This document shows positions 1 to 5,721 of a stretch of 5,917 bases of DNA, piece after piece. The DNA comes from Burkholderiales bacterium (GTDB lineage: Bacteria > Pseudomonadota > Gammaproteobacteria > Burkholderiales > Burkholderiaceae_F): the NCBI GenBank assembly GCA_024641225.1, contig JAHEDN010000187.1, positions 1-5,917 of the forward strand, in the 5' to 3' direction. The notes under the pieces are model-generated. The model did not search any database. It had not been told where the DNA came from and worked only from the letters and a program-made list of their open reading frames with translations. Made by a program: the position numbers and the translations under genes. Position 1 is the stretch's first letter. Each line of letters opens with the position of its first letter.

Positions 1-202
1 GGTTGCCGAGCAGGGCGATCGCGTGTCCGCCGAGCGACCTGATGAAGCGCAGCGAATCGAGCGACCGTGGCCCGCGGTTGACCAGGTCGCCGATGAAGAG
101 CAGGCGCGACGAAACCGGCAGTTCTTCAAGCAGCTGCTGCAGGCTGTCCAGGCAACCCTGCACGTCGCCGATGACCCACAGCGGCTCTTCGGCCGTGCTC
201 AC
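1..202 (-). CDS. apaH: Symmetrical bis(5'-nucleosyl)-tetraphosphatase (Ap4A hydrolase) ApaH, 5' part only
   Basis: ApaH cleaves diadenosine tetraphosphate (Ap4A) symmetrically into two ADP in the cytosol; it belongs to the PPP-type metallophosphatases. Only the first 67 codons are in the window; the rest lies beyond base 1. Visible motifs: IGDVQGC (residues 11-17, metal-binding motif I), IGDLVNRGP (37-45, motif II) followed by SLDSLRFIRSLG, and LLGN (64-67), where the GNHD motif is cut just before its His. Motif I has Gln where E. coli ApaH has His (GDVHG); as I recall, the Gln form is usual in Pseudomonas and betaproteobacterial ApaH, so it is probably not a defect. The start is GTG at 202-200, which overlaps the rfaE2 stop as GTGA, with a plausible ribosome site GAAGG about 10 bases upstream. 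Coupling to a heptose operon is unusual compared with the E. coli ksgA-apaG-apaH context. Identity is secure; the C-terminal part is unseen. Confidence 0.93.
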   Translation of the reverse strand, partial: MSTAEEPLWVIGDVQGCLDSLQQLLEELPVSSRLLFIGDLVNRGPRSLDSLRFIRSLGGHAIALLGN

Positions 203-684
203 ACGCCGCGTACCTTCGCCAGCAGCGCGCTTGTCGAGCGCTCGAACTCGAACGGAATCGCCACCGTCCGCGCGCCCCACGACCGCGCCAGCTGCGCCTC
301 GGGGATCATCGCCATGTCGTAGTCGCCACCCTTGACATAGACGTCAGGGCGGACGACCTCGAGCACCGGCAGCGGCACCGACTCGTCGAACACGATGACC
401 ATCGACACGCTCTCCAGCGCGGCCAGCACCGCCGCACGGTCGGCCTCGGTGTTGATCGGCCGATCGTCGCCTTTTCCGAGGCGCCGCACCGAGAGGTCCG
501 AATTCACGGCCACCACGAGGCTTGCACCGAGGCCGCGCGCGCGCGCCAGGTAGGTGACATGGCCGCGGTGCAGCAGGTCGAATACGCCGTTGGTCAGCAC
601 CAGCGGGCGCGCCAGGCGCTCGGCTGCTCGGGCCAATTCATCGCGGGCGACGATCTTCGCTTCGAACAGCGGTGGCTCACGCAT
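199..684 (-). CDS. rfaE2: D-glycero-beta-D-manno-heptose 1-phosphate adenylyltransferase (RfaE2, HldE C-terminal domain type)
   Basis: This cytosolic enzyme transfers AMP from ATP to D-glycero-beta-D-manno-heptose 1-phosphate, giving ADP-D-glycero-beta-D-manno-heptose for the LPS inner core. The 161-residue protein covers the cytidylyltransferase-like nucleotidyltransferase domain and aligns from memory with the C-terminal third of E. coli HldE. Visible are TNGVFDLLHRGH (31-42, with the HxGH nucleotide-binding signature at 39-42), VAVNSDLSVRRLGKG (58-72), DRPINTEADR (74-83), VKGGDY (117-122) and ERSTSALLAKV (148-158), the counterpart of the HldE STT segment. It stands alone, without the kinase domain, which is encoded separately by rfaE1 in the same operon. 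The ATG at 684 overlaps the gmhB stop by 8 bases (ATGCGTGA), and GAGGG lies at a good distance upstream. Its own stop overlaps the apaH GTG. Confidence 0.95.
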   Translation of the reverse strand: MREPPLFEAKIVARDELARAAERLARPLVLTNGVFDLLHRGHVTYLARARGLGASLVVAVNSDLSVRRLGKGDDRPINTEADRAAVLAALESVSMVIVFDESVPLPVLEVVRPDVYVKGGDYDMAMIPEAQLARSWGARTVAIPFEFERSTSALLAKVRGV

Positions 685-1279
685 GAGCGCCCTCGCTCAG
701 CACCGCGCGAAGCGTCTCGCTGTGCACCGCGTCGGCCAGCGAGGCGAAGCGCGCGGTCGCCTCGGGCGCCATCCCGGCCGGCGGCAGCGCTCGACCGTCG
801 GTGCCGAGCAGCACGCGGTGGGGCACGCCGGCAGCAAACGCGGCCTCGATGTCGGAGGCCTTGTCGCCGAACAGCACCGAGCGGGCGAGGTCGAGCGACA
901 ACTCGCGGGCCGCGGCGAGAAGCAAGCCCGGCGCCGGTTTTCGGCAGCCGCAGTCGAGACGGAGGTCGGGAAGCAACGCTTGTGGATGATGCGGACAGTG
1001 GTAGACGCCGGCAAGCGGTGCGCCGGCGGCGGCGAACCTGCCCGTCATCCACGCGGTCAGCCGCCGGTAGTCGTCTTCGGTGTACAGGCCGCGACCGATG
1101 CCGGACTGATTGGTCACCACGACCAGCGCGAAGCCCCAGCGGCGCAACTGCGCGCAGCCCGATAGCAGGCCGGGCACGAACTCGAACTCTTCGCTGCGGA
1201 ACACATAGCCGTGATCGATGTTGACTACGCCGTCACGGTCGATGAAGGCGGCGCGGCGCAAGTCCGGCGCGGCCGACAT
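677..1279 (-). CDS. gmhB: D-glycero-beta-D-manno-heptose-1,7-bisphosphate 7-phosphatase GmhB
   Basis: GmhB removes the C7 phosphate of heptose 1,7-bisphosphate, between the RfaE1 and RfaE2 steps. The 200-residue protein is a HAD-superfamily phosphatase close to the length of E. coli GmhB (about 190). HAD motif I is FIDRDGVVN, with the nucleophile and acid Asp14 and Asp16; motif II is VVTNQSG (54-60); RKP (113-115) follows the metal site; FGDKASDIEAA (137-147) is the acidic motif. A structural zinc site is visible as Cys95, His97, Cys110 and Cys112, with the same spacing as in E. coli GmhB. DHGYV and EFEFVPG (22-26, 31-37) match the family's substrate-side loop. The ATG at 1279 shares one base with the hldD stop (TGATG), and no strong ribosome site precedes it, which suggests re-initiation. 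A related histidinol-phosphate phosphatase is unlikely in this context. Confidence 0.95.
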   Translation of the reverse strand: MSAAPDLRRAAFIDRDGVVNIDHGYVFRSEEFEFVPGLLSGCAQLRRWGFALVVVTNQSGIGRGLYTEDDYRRLTAWMTGRFAAAGAPLAGVYHCPHHPQALLPDLRLDCGCRKPAPGLLLAAARELSLDLARSVLFGDKASDIEAAFAAGVPHRVLLGTDGRALPPAGMAPEATARFASLADAVHSETLRAVLSEGAHA

Positions 1280-2268
1280 CAGGCGTTGCCCAGCAGCCAG
1301 TCGACGTACGAGGCGACGCCTTGCTCGACGCTGGCCATGGGTCGCGAGAATCCCGCAGCACGCAGCAGCGCCAGGTCGGCCTGCGTGTAGGCCTGATACT
1401 TGCCGCGTAGTGCTTCCGGAAAGGGCAGGTATTCGATTCGCTGTGCTGCGACCGCTTCGGCCAGCGGCAGCGACGGTTCGCCGCCATGCCTTCGCAGCGC
1501 GTTGATCACCGCCAGCGCCACGTCGTTGAATGGCTGCGCGCGACCCGTGCCGACGTTGTAAATCCCGGTGACCGGCCGCTCGAGAAAGAACAGATTGACC
1601 GCGACTGCATCGTCGACGTGGATGAAATCGCGCCGCTGCTCACCGTCGGCGTAGCCGTGGCTACCCTCGAACAGCCGCACCTTGCCGTCGGCGCGGAACT
1701 GATGGAAGTGGTGAAACGCGACCGATGCCATCCGCTCCTTGTGCGCCTCGCGTGGACCGTAGACGTTGAAATAGCGCAGGCCGATCACCGGCGCCGTGGG
1801 CGAACCGAGCCGGCGGCGCACGATCTGGTCGAACAGGAACTTCGAGTAGGCGTAGACGTTCAGCGGCCGCTCGTTCTTGCGCGCCTCCGCGTACACCGGC
1901 CCCAGCCCGTAGACCGAAGCCGACGAGGCATAGATGAAGGGGACGTTCTGTCCCTGGCACCAGTCGAGCAGTTCGATCGAGTAGCGGAAATTGTTGTCGA
2001 GCATGTAGCGGCCGTCGGAGGCCATCGTGTCCGAGCAGGCGCCCTGGTGGAAGACCGCCTCGGGCCGGCCGATCGCGCCGCGCGCCAGCAGCGATCGGAA
2101 ATCGGACTTGTCGAGGTAGTCGGCAATCTCGCAGTCGGCCAGGTTGTGGAACTTCCCGGCGCGGGTCAGGTTATCGACTGCGACGATGTCGGTCTCGCCC
2201 CGGTCGTTCAGCGACTTGACCAGATTGGCGCCGATGAAGCCGGCGGCGCCGGTGACGATGACGGTCAT
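1279..2268 (-). CDS. hldD: ADP-L-glycero-D-manno-heptose 6-epimerase HldD (RfaD)
   Basis: HldD inverts C6 of ADP-D-glycero-beta-D-manno-heptose to yield ADP-L-glycero-beta-D-manno-heptose, the donor for LPS inner-core heptosyltransferases. The 329-residue protein is an extended short-chain dehydrogenase with an N-terminal Rossmann fold. It shows TGAAGFIG (6-13, NADP-binding glycine motif), VDNLTRAGKFHNL (31-43), YASSASVYG (113-121), the catalytic Tyr139-x3-Lys143 in NVYAYSKFLFD, LRYFNVYGPRE (164-174), and HKERMASV (176-183), whose Lys177 corresponds to the second catalytic base described for E. coli HldD. QRRDFIHVDD (211-220) is also typical. The open frame continues upstream to about 2781, but the fold starts exactly at the ATG at 2268-2266, which overlaps the rfaE1 stop as ATGA; GAGG lies about ten bases upstream. 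At 329 residues it is slightly longer than the E. coli enzyme (310). Confidence 0.96.
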   Translation of the reverse strand: MTVIVTGAAGFIGANLVKSLNDRGETDIVAVDNLTRAGKFHNLADCEIADYLDKSDFRSLLARGAIGRPEAVFHQGACSDTMASDGRYMLDNNFRYSIELLDWCQGQNVPFIYASSASVYGLGPVYAEARKNERPLNVYAYSKFLFDQIVRRRLGSPTAPVIGLRYFNVYGPREAHKERMASVAFHHFHQFRADGKVRLFEGSHGYADGEQRRDFIHVDDAVAVNLFFLERPVTGIYNVGTGRAQPFNDVALAVINALRRHGGEPSLPLAEAVAAQRIEYLPFPEALRGKYQAYTQADLALLRAAGFSRPMASVEQGVASYVDWLLGNA

Positions 2269-3215
2269 GATGCGGAGGCCTCGGCAAAGAGCTCCTCGTA
2301 CGATACCGTCGCCGTGCCCAGTTTGCCGACCACGATGCCTCCGGCGCGGTTGGCTGCGGCGACTGCGTCCTGCAGCGGCCGCCCTGCGGCCAGCATCACC
2401 GCCAGCACCGCGATCACCGTGTCGCCGGCACCGCTCACGTCGAACACCTCGCGTGCCTGCGCCGGGACGCTCCAGGTCTGCCCGTCGGAGAACAAGGTCA
2501 TTCCTTCCTCGCTGCGCGTCAGCAGGATCGCCCGCAGGTCGAGCCCGGTGCGGAGCTTCTGCGTGCGTTGTTCCAGATCTGCCTCGTCGCGCCAGCCGCC
2601 GATCACTTCGCGCAGTTCGGCCCGGTTCGGCGTGACCAGCGTGGCGCCGGCGTAACGCGAGTATTCGCCGCCCTTCGGGTCGACCAGGACCGGTCGGCCT
2701 GCCGCCCGCGCCAGTTCGATCATCCGCGCGATGTGGGCCAGCCCGCCCTTTCCGTAGTCGGAAAGCAGCACCACGTCGCATTCCGGCAGCAGGCGTCTGT
2801 ACTCTTCGAGGTGTGCCGCAAGCACTTCCGCCTCGGGTGCCGTTTCGAAGTCCACCCGCACGATCTGCTGCCGGCGGCCGATCACACGCACCTTGACGGT
2901 CGTCGCCAGGCGCGGATCGGTGTGCAGGTGGCCACGAATCTCGCTTGCGGCCAGCAGCCTGCCGATGCTGCGTCCGGCATCGTCTTCGCCAACGACGGTC
3001 AGCAGCTGTGCCTGCGCGCCGAGCGAGACGATGTTGCGCGCCACGTTCGCGGCGCCGCCGAGCCGCTCTTCCGTGGAACGGACATGAACCACCGGAACCG
3101 GGGCCTCGGGCGAGATGCGTTCGACGTCGCCGAACCAGTAGCGGTCGAGCATCGCGTCGCCGACCACGAGGACGCGACAGCGCGCGAGCTGTGCGGGCGA
3201 CGGGGTCGACGTCAT
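2265..3215 (-). CDS. rfaE1: D-glycero-beta-D-manno-heptose-7-phosphate kinase (RfaE1, HldE N-terminal domain type)
   Basis: This PfkB/ribokinase-family enzyme phosphorylates D-glycero-D-manno-heptose 7-phosphate at C1 with ATP, giving the beta-1,7-bisphosphate used by GmhB. The 316-residue product matches the N-terminal kinase domain of E. coli HldE (about 318 residues). Visible features: VLVVGDAMLDRYWFGDVERISPEAPVPVV (15-43), RLGGAANVARNIVSLGA (51-67), DFETAPEAE (122-130), LLSDYGKGG (150-158), VDPKG (178-182), TPNRAEL (195-201), and the anion-hole and catalytic base motif DVSGAGDT (259-266, Asp265). The start is uncertain. ATG at 3215 gives the usual N-terminal length, while an in-frame GTG at 3236 would add seven residues; neither has a clear ribosome site. 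It is the first gene of the overlapping heptose block and lies 82 bases after the glycosyltransferase stop, with no terminator visible between them. Confidence 0.94.
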   Translation of the reverse strand: MTSTPSPAQLARCRVLVVGDAMLDRYWFGDVERISPEAPVPVVHVRSTEERLGGAANVARNIVSLGAQAQLLTVVGEDDAGRSIGRLLAASEIRGHLHTDPRLATTVKVRVIGRRQQIVRVDFETAPEAEVLAAHLEEYRRLLPECDVVLLSDYGKGGLAHIARMIELARAAGRPVLVDPKGGEYSRYAGATLVTPNRAELREVIGGWRDEADLEQRTQKLRTGLDLRAILLTRSEEGMTLFSDGQTWSVPAQAREVFDVSGAGDTVIAVLAVMLAAGRPLQDAVAAANRAGGIVVGKLGTATVSYEELFAEASAS

Positions 3216-3297
3216 CGGAGAAGGTAGCCGTAACACCTGATCAGACAGGCGTCGTCGCCGCGTGCGGGGGCAAGGCGCATCGCGGTCGCGTCAGGGA

Positions 3298-4092
3298 CTA
3301 GGAACTCGTGTCCGCGCCCGTGCGTAGGCCACTGGTGCCGGTTGCCTCGTCGGTCTGGAGCTGCCGCACGAGGCGGCGATAGCGCCAGAAGTTCGTCGAC
3401 GACCACATCCGCGCCAGGCTCGAAAAGTGCCAGCGGAAATGACGCCACGAACGATGGCTCAGCTGCTGCGCCGCGTGGACCACCTGGACCTGCTGCACGA
3501 AGGCGATCGGCCAGCCGGCGAGGCGCAGGCGCGCGCAGATGTCGAAGTCCTCGCAGTACATGAAGAAGCCTTCGTCGAATCCACCGACCGCGGCGAAGGC
3601 GTCGGACCGGAACAGCAGGAACATGCCGGCGAACCAGCGCGGGACTTCGGGCGGCACGTAGTTCGGCATGCGGCGCTGGATCAGCTCTGCGGGCGTGATC
3701 AGGCTGCGGGCCGTGTCCGCGATGCGGCCATCGGGTTCAAGCACTGCCGGCGCGGCGACGCCGGCGCCGGCGCGCAGGTTGTTGATCAGCGCCGGGAAGG
3801 GATTGCCCATCAGCGCGATGTCCGGATTGACGACGGCGAAATACTCCGTATCGCACTTGCGGAACGCAGCGTTGTGATTCATGCCGAATCCGAGCGGAAC
3901 GCGGTTGCGGATGACCTCCACACGCGGCGAGCGTGGCCTGCTCGCCACCGGCGGGATCTCGGGCAGGTTCTGCGTCAGGATGACGCGCGCCAGCTGGGGC
4001 GCGTCGAGGCCTGCCAGATCGGCGATCAGGGCATCGACGAGAGCGTGCTGTTCATGGCTGACTACGGATAGAGTGACGCGGCCCTTGTTCAT
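3298..4092 (-). CDS. Glycosyltransferase family 2, rhamnosyltransferase-like
   Basis: The product is a 264-residue GT-A fold glycosyltransferase, probably cytosolic or peripheral at the inner membrane, that adds one sugar to an LPS core or O-antigen intermediate. It has no signal peptide and no clear membrane segment. The GT2 pattern is complete: TLSVVSHE (7-14), the nucleotide-sugar site GFGMNHNAAF (68-77), VVNPDIAL (87-94, with NPD in place of DxD, as in WbbL-type rhamnosyltransferases), RWFAGMFLLFRSDAF (152-166), GGFDEGFFMYCEDFDICARLRLAGW (170-194) with the acidic EDxD pair, and a basic, aromatic tail SHRSWRHFRWHFSSLARMW (212-230). ATG at 4092 is chosen because the first beta strand follows directly; the frame stays open to 4338 without homology. 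The ribosome site is weak (GAGA next to the ATG). The neighbouring rmlD makes dTDP-rhamnose a reasonable donor, but donor and acceptor are inferred. Confidence 0.88.
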   Translation of the reverse strand: MNKGRVTLSVVSHEQHALVDALIADLAGLDAPQLARVILTQNLPEIPPVASRPRSPRVEVIRNRVPLGFGMNHNAAFRKCDTEYFAVVNPDIALMGNPFPALINNLRAGAGVAAPAVLEPDGRIADTARSLITPAELIQRRMPNYVPPEVPRWFAGMFLLFRSDAFAAVGGFDEGFFMYCEDFDICARLRLAGWPIAFVQQVQVVHAAQQLSHRSWRHFRWHFSSLARMWSSTNFWRYRRLVRQLQTDEATGTSGLRTGADTSS

Positions 4093-4446
4093 TCTCGGTT
4101 CGGTATCAGGCGACTGGATGTCGTGAGTTATTGGATTGTTGACACCAAGCCCCGGCGGTCCGGACCTGATGCCGCGCACTCGGTCTTGCCGGCACTTGAG
4201 CGGCGACGCGGATGATAACGTCAGCCATCGGCTGGGGTCGGGGACGTGGGAAGGCGCCGGCGCATTGGATGCGGCAATGCTGCCACTCAAAAGCCGGATC
4301 GGCGGTAACAAATCATGAGCGCCCGCTAGCCAATCCACGTTATGGACGGCGATGGAGGACGCCGCCGACAGAACCGCGACCGGCTGCCGAAACTTCCGCT
4401 TACATCACGGATTCGCGGTCGACCTTTTGCAGGGTCGAAGCGCGGC
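4093..4446. other. 354 bp non-coding gap between rmlD and the glycosyltransferase gene
   Basis: No convincing gene lies here on either strand. Several short frames are open, but none has recognisable protein motifs or a good start site. The stretch must hold the end of the rmlD transcript and probably the start of the glycosyltransferase-heptose transcript. Small inverted repeats are present: TCGACC at 4419-4424 against GGTCGA at 4433-4438, just past the rmlD stop, and GCATTG at 4262-4267 against CAATGC at 4275-4280. Neither is followed by a T tract on the minus strand, so neither is called as an intrinsic terminator. A TATCAT hexamer at 4212-4217 on the minus strand is the best promoter candidate. 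Confidence 0.6.
4212..4217 (-). promoter_or_regulatory. Candidate -10 element for the glycosyltransferase-heptose operon
   Basis: Reading the minus strand, TATCAT (5 of 6 matches to TATAAT) is followed by CCGCGTCGCC, resembling the TAGxAT-CGCGGCGC pattern found upstream of rmlD. It would place a transcript start near 4205 and give a leader of roughly 110 bases before the ATG at 4092. No good TTGACA-like -35 lies 16-18 bases further upstream, so this is only a candidate. Confidence 0.25.
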
Positions 4447-5346
4447 TCACGCGAACTGTTCTCCGGCGGCAAGCGCCAGGTCCAGTGCAACGTCCCATTC
4501 CGGCAGGGCGACGCCCCACCGTTGCGCCAGCCGATCACAGCAGAGCACCGAGTTCGACGGACGGGCAGCCGGCGTCGGATATTCGCTACCAGGAATCGCC
4601 GTGAGCGACTTGAGCCGTCGTGCCGGGTCCTCCACCCGCGCCAGCATCCGCTCGGCGAAACCATGCCAGGAGGTCCTGCCGCCTGCGGTCATGTGAAAGA
4701 CGCCACCCCGTGCGGCCAATGAAGCCGCGATCGACGGCCGATCGCGCCCGGCCCGGGCGACGATCGCCGCAATGCCTTCGGCGAGCGAGCGCGCCCAGGT
4801 GGGCGCTCCCCACTGGTCATTGACGACTCGCAGTTCCTCCCTTTCCCGTGCCAGTCGCAATATCGTGCGCAGGAAGTTCTGGCCGCGCGTCGCGTACACC
4901 CAGCTCGTGCGCAGGATCATCGCCGGCGCGCCGGATGACGTCACTGCACGTTCACCGTCCAGTTTGGTCTGCCCGTAAACCGACAGTGGGTGGGTGGCGT
5001 CTTCCTCGACATAGGCGCCCGCCCTGGTGCCGTCGAAGACATAGTCGGTCGACAGATGAATCAGTGACGCGCCCGTGCGCCGCGCCTCCTCGGCCAGAAC
5101 GGCCGGCGCCTCGGCATTCACGGCGCGCGCGAGGGCAGGCTGCGATTCGGCGCGGTCGACCGCCGTGTACGCGGCGGCGTTGACGATCACGTCGGGCGAG
5201 ACCTCGCGGACCATCTCGCGCACGGCAGCGGCTTGCGCCAGGTCGCACTGTTCGCGCCCGAACGCGACGACGTCGCCTAGGGTCTGCAGGCTGCGCTGGC
5301 ACTCCCAGCCGACCTGCCCATCGCGTCCCGTGATCAATATCCGCAT
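4447..5346 (-). CDS. rfbD: dTDP-4-dehydrorhamnose reductase RmlD (RfbD)
   Basis: RmlD catalyses the last step of dTDP-L-rhamnose synthesis, the NAD(P)H-dependent reduction of dTDP-4-dehydro-L-rhamnose, in the cytosol. The 299-residue protein has the family's usual length. It shows MRILITGRDGQVG (1-13, dinucleotide-binding motif), CDL (34-36), PDVIVNAAAYTAVDRAE (51-67), HLSTDYVFDG (97-106, catalytic Thr100), YGQTKLDGE (124-132, catalytic Tyr124 and Lys128), ILRTSWVYATRGQNF (144-158) and ARPSNSVL (261-268). The reading frame runs upstream to 5616, but homology begins at ATG 5346-5344, with GGAA eight bases before it. The rmlA, rmlB and rmlC partners are not in the window, so here rmlD stands as a single gene with its own upstream gap, next to a possible rhamnosyltransferase gene. 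It diverges from the plus-strand methyltransferase gene. Confidence 0.95.
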   Translation of the reverse strand: MRILITGRDGQVGWECQRSLQTLGDVVAFGREQCDLAQAAAVREMVREVSPDVIVNAAAYTAVDRAESQPALARAVNAEAPAVLAEEARRTGASLIHLSTDYVFDGTRAGAYVEEDATHPLSVYGQTKLDGERAVTSSGAPAMILRTSWVYATRGQNFLRTILRLAREREELRVVNDQWGAPTWARSLAEGIAAIVARAGRDRPSIAASLAARGGVFHMTAGGRTSWHGFAERMLARVEDPARRLKSLTAIPGSEYPTPAARPSNSVLCCDRLAQRWGVALPEWDVALDLALAAGEQFA

Positions 5347-5459
5347 CCGTATCGTTCCATCGGCTTCCGACGGCCGCCCTGTGCCCGTTCGGAGTCCAGC
5401 ACTGGCCCGCGCGCCGCCATGATCGCGCCCGCAGCGGCATCCGCCCCGCCGGCGCCGCG

Positions 5460-5465
5460 ATACTA
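5460..5465 (-). promoter_or_regulatory. Candidate -10 element for rmlD
   Basis: The minus strand reads TAGTAT (4 of 6 to TATAAT), followed by CGCGGCGC. A start a few bases downstream, near 5453, would give an rmlD leader of about 107 bases. The bases 16-18 upstream (around CCCGTT) do not resemble TTGACA, so an activator or a weak -35 would be needed. Its mirror copy on the plus strand is the main support. Confidence 0.3.
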
Positions 5466-5508
5466 ACCGTGCCGCGGACCCGAACGGGATCACCGCGGAG
5501 CCGCGACG

Positions 5509-5514
5509 TAGAAT
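5509..5514 (+). promoter_or_regulatory. Candidate -10 element for the methyltransferase gene
   Basis: The plus strand reads TAGAAT (5 of 6 to TATAAT), followed by CGCGGCGC, mirroring the minus-strand hexamer at 5460-5465. It would place transcription start near 5521 and leave about 200 bases of leader before the ATG at 5722. The expected -35 position (around GGGATC, 5486-5491) is poor. Its TAG is also the in-frame stop upstream of the methyltransferase gene. Confidence 0.3.
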
Positions 5515-5721
5515 CGCGGCGCTGCAGCCGGTTCCATACCTTCGCGAGTCGTCGTCGATTGCCTTTGTCCCATCGCGAGCAAGCCCCGCAACGGCCGCTG
5601 GTTTCCGCATCCACACGGCCGAGCGCGCCGTCGCGGCAAGGCGAGCGTCCCTCGTCTCGATGCTGGCAGGCGGGCCGGGCGACGGGCGCTGTCCAGCGTT
5701 GATGCCGCGAGCGTCGCATCC

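Larger units (their letters stand above)
5452..5522. repeat. 14 bp inverted repeat (13 of 14 paired) in the divergent region
   Basis: The left arm at 5452-5465 is GCGCCGCGATACTA and the right arm at 5509-5522 is TAGAATCGCGGCGC. The reverse complement of the right arm differs from the left arm at one base only. The arms are 43 bases apart. Between them are two CCGCGG palindromes (5472-5477 and 5493-5498) and the near-palindrome CCCGAACGGG (5479-5488), all roughly centred on the same axis. Read outward on its own strand, each arm is a TAGxAT hexamer followed by CGCGGCGC, so the repeat may be a pair of divergent promoter cores or a symmetrical protein-binding region. Confidence 0.6.
5347..5721. 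other. 375 bp divergent intergenic region between rmlD and the methyltransferase gene
   Basis: The region separates two genes that start away from each other, so it should contain both promoters. The frame of each gene stays open part of the way into it, but there is no protein homology to support coding. In the methyltransferase frame the nearest upstream stop is TAG at 5509-5511, and no ATG, GTG or TTG lies between it and the ATG at 5722. The clearest structure is the inverted repeat 5452-5522, listed separately with its two -10-like hexamers. I see no RNA gene or insertion remnant. Confidence 0.6.

Noticed and set aside
11..17. Gln in place of His in ApaH motif I (residue 15 of the protein) as a sign of inactivation
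   Set aside because: The GDxQG form is, as I recall, common in ApaH from Pseudomonas and betaproteobacteria, and the remaining visible motifs are intact. The coordinates given are protein residues; in the window the motif lies at about 152-172.
1486..2655. A 389-codon open frame on the plus strand, antisense to hldD and rfaE1
   Set aside because: It lies exactly opposite two genes with full family motifs. Its protein has no recognisable domain and looks like a low-complexity mirror of GC-rich codons. Long stop-free antisense frames are expected at this G+C content.
2269..2781. N-terminal extension of the hldD reading frame by about 170 codons
   Set aside because: The extension is arginine/alanine/glycine-rich, overlaps rfaE1 in another frame and has no homology. 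The Rossmann motif begins directly at ATG 2268.
3237..3244. CTGATCAG perfect 8 bp palindrome upstream of rfaE1
   Set aside because: It is short and isolated, with no second copy or spacing pattern that would suggest an operator.
4139..4144. Perfect TTGACA on the plus strand as a -35 box
   Set aside because: There is no -10-like hexamer 16-18 bases downstream, and no plus-strand gene follows. The match is probably chance.
4093..4338. N-terminal extension of the glycosyltransferase by 82 codons
   Set aside because: The GT2 domain starts within a few residues of ATG 4092. The extra sequence has no domain or signal peptide.
4419..4438. TCGACC/GGTCGA hairpin just after rmlD as an intrinsic terminator
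   Set aside because: The stem is only 6 bp and no run of T follows on the minus strand.
5347..5616. N-terminal extension of rmlD by 90 codons
   Set aside because: RmlD proteins begin at the MRILITG strand, and the extension has no motif. It also crosses the candidate promoter and inverted repeat.
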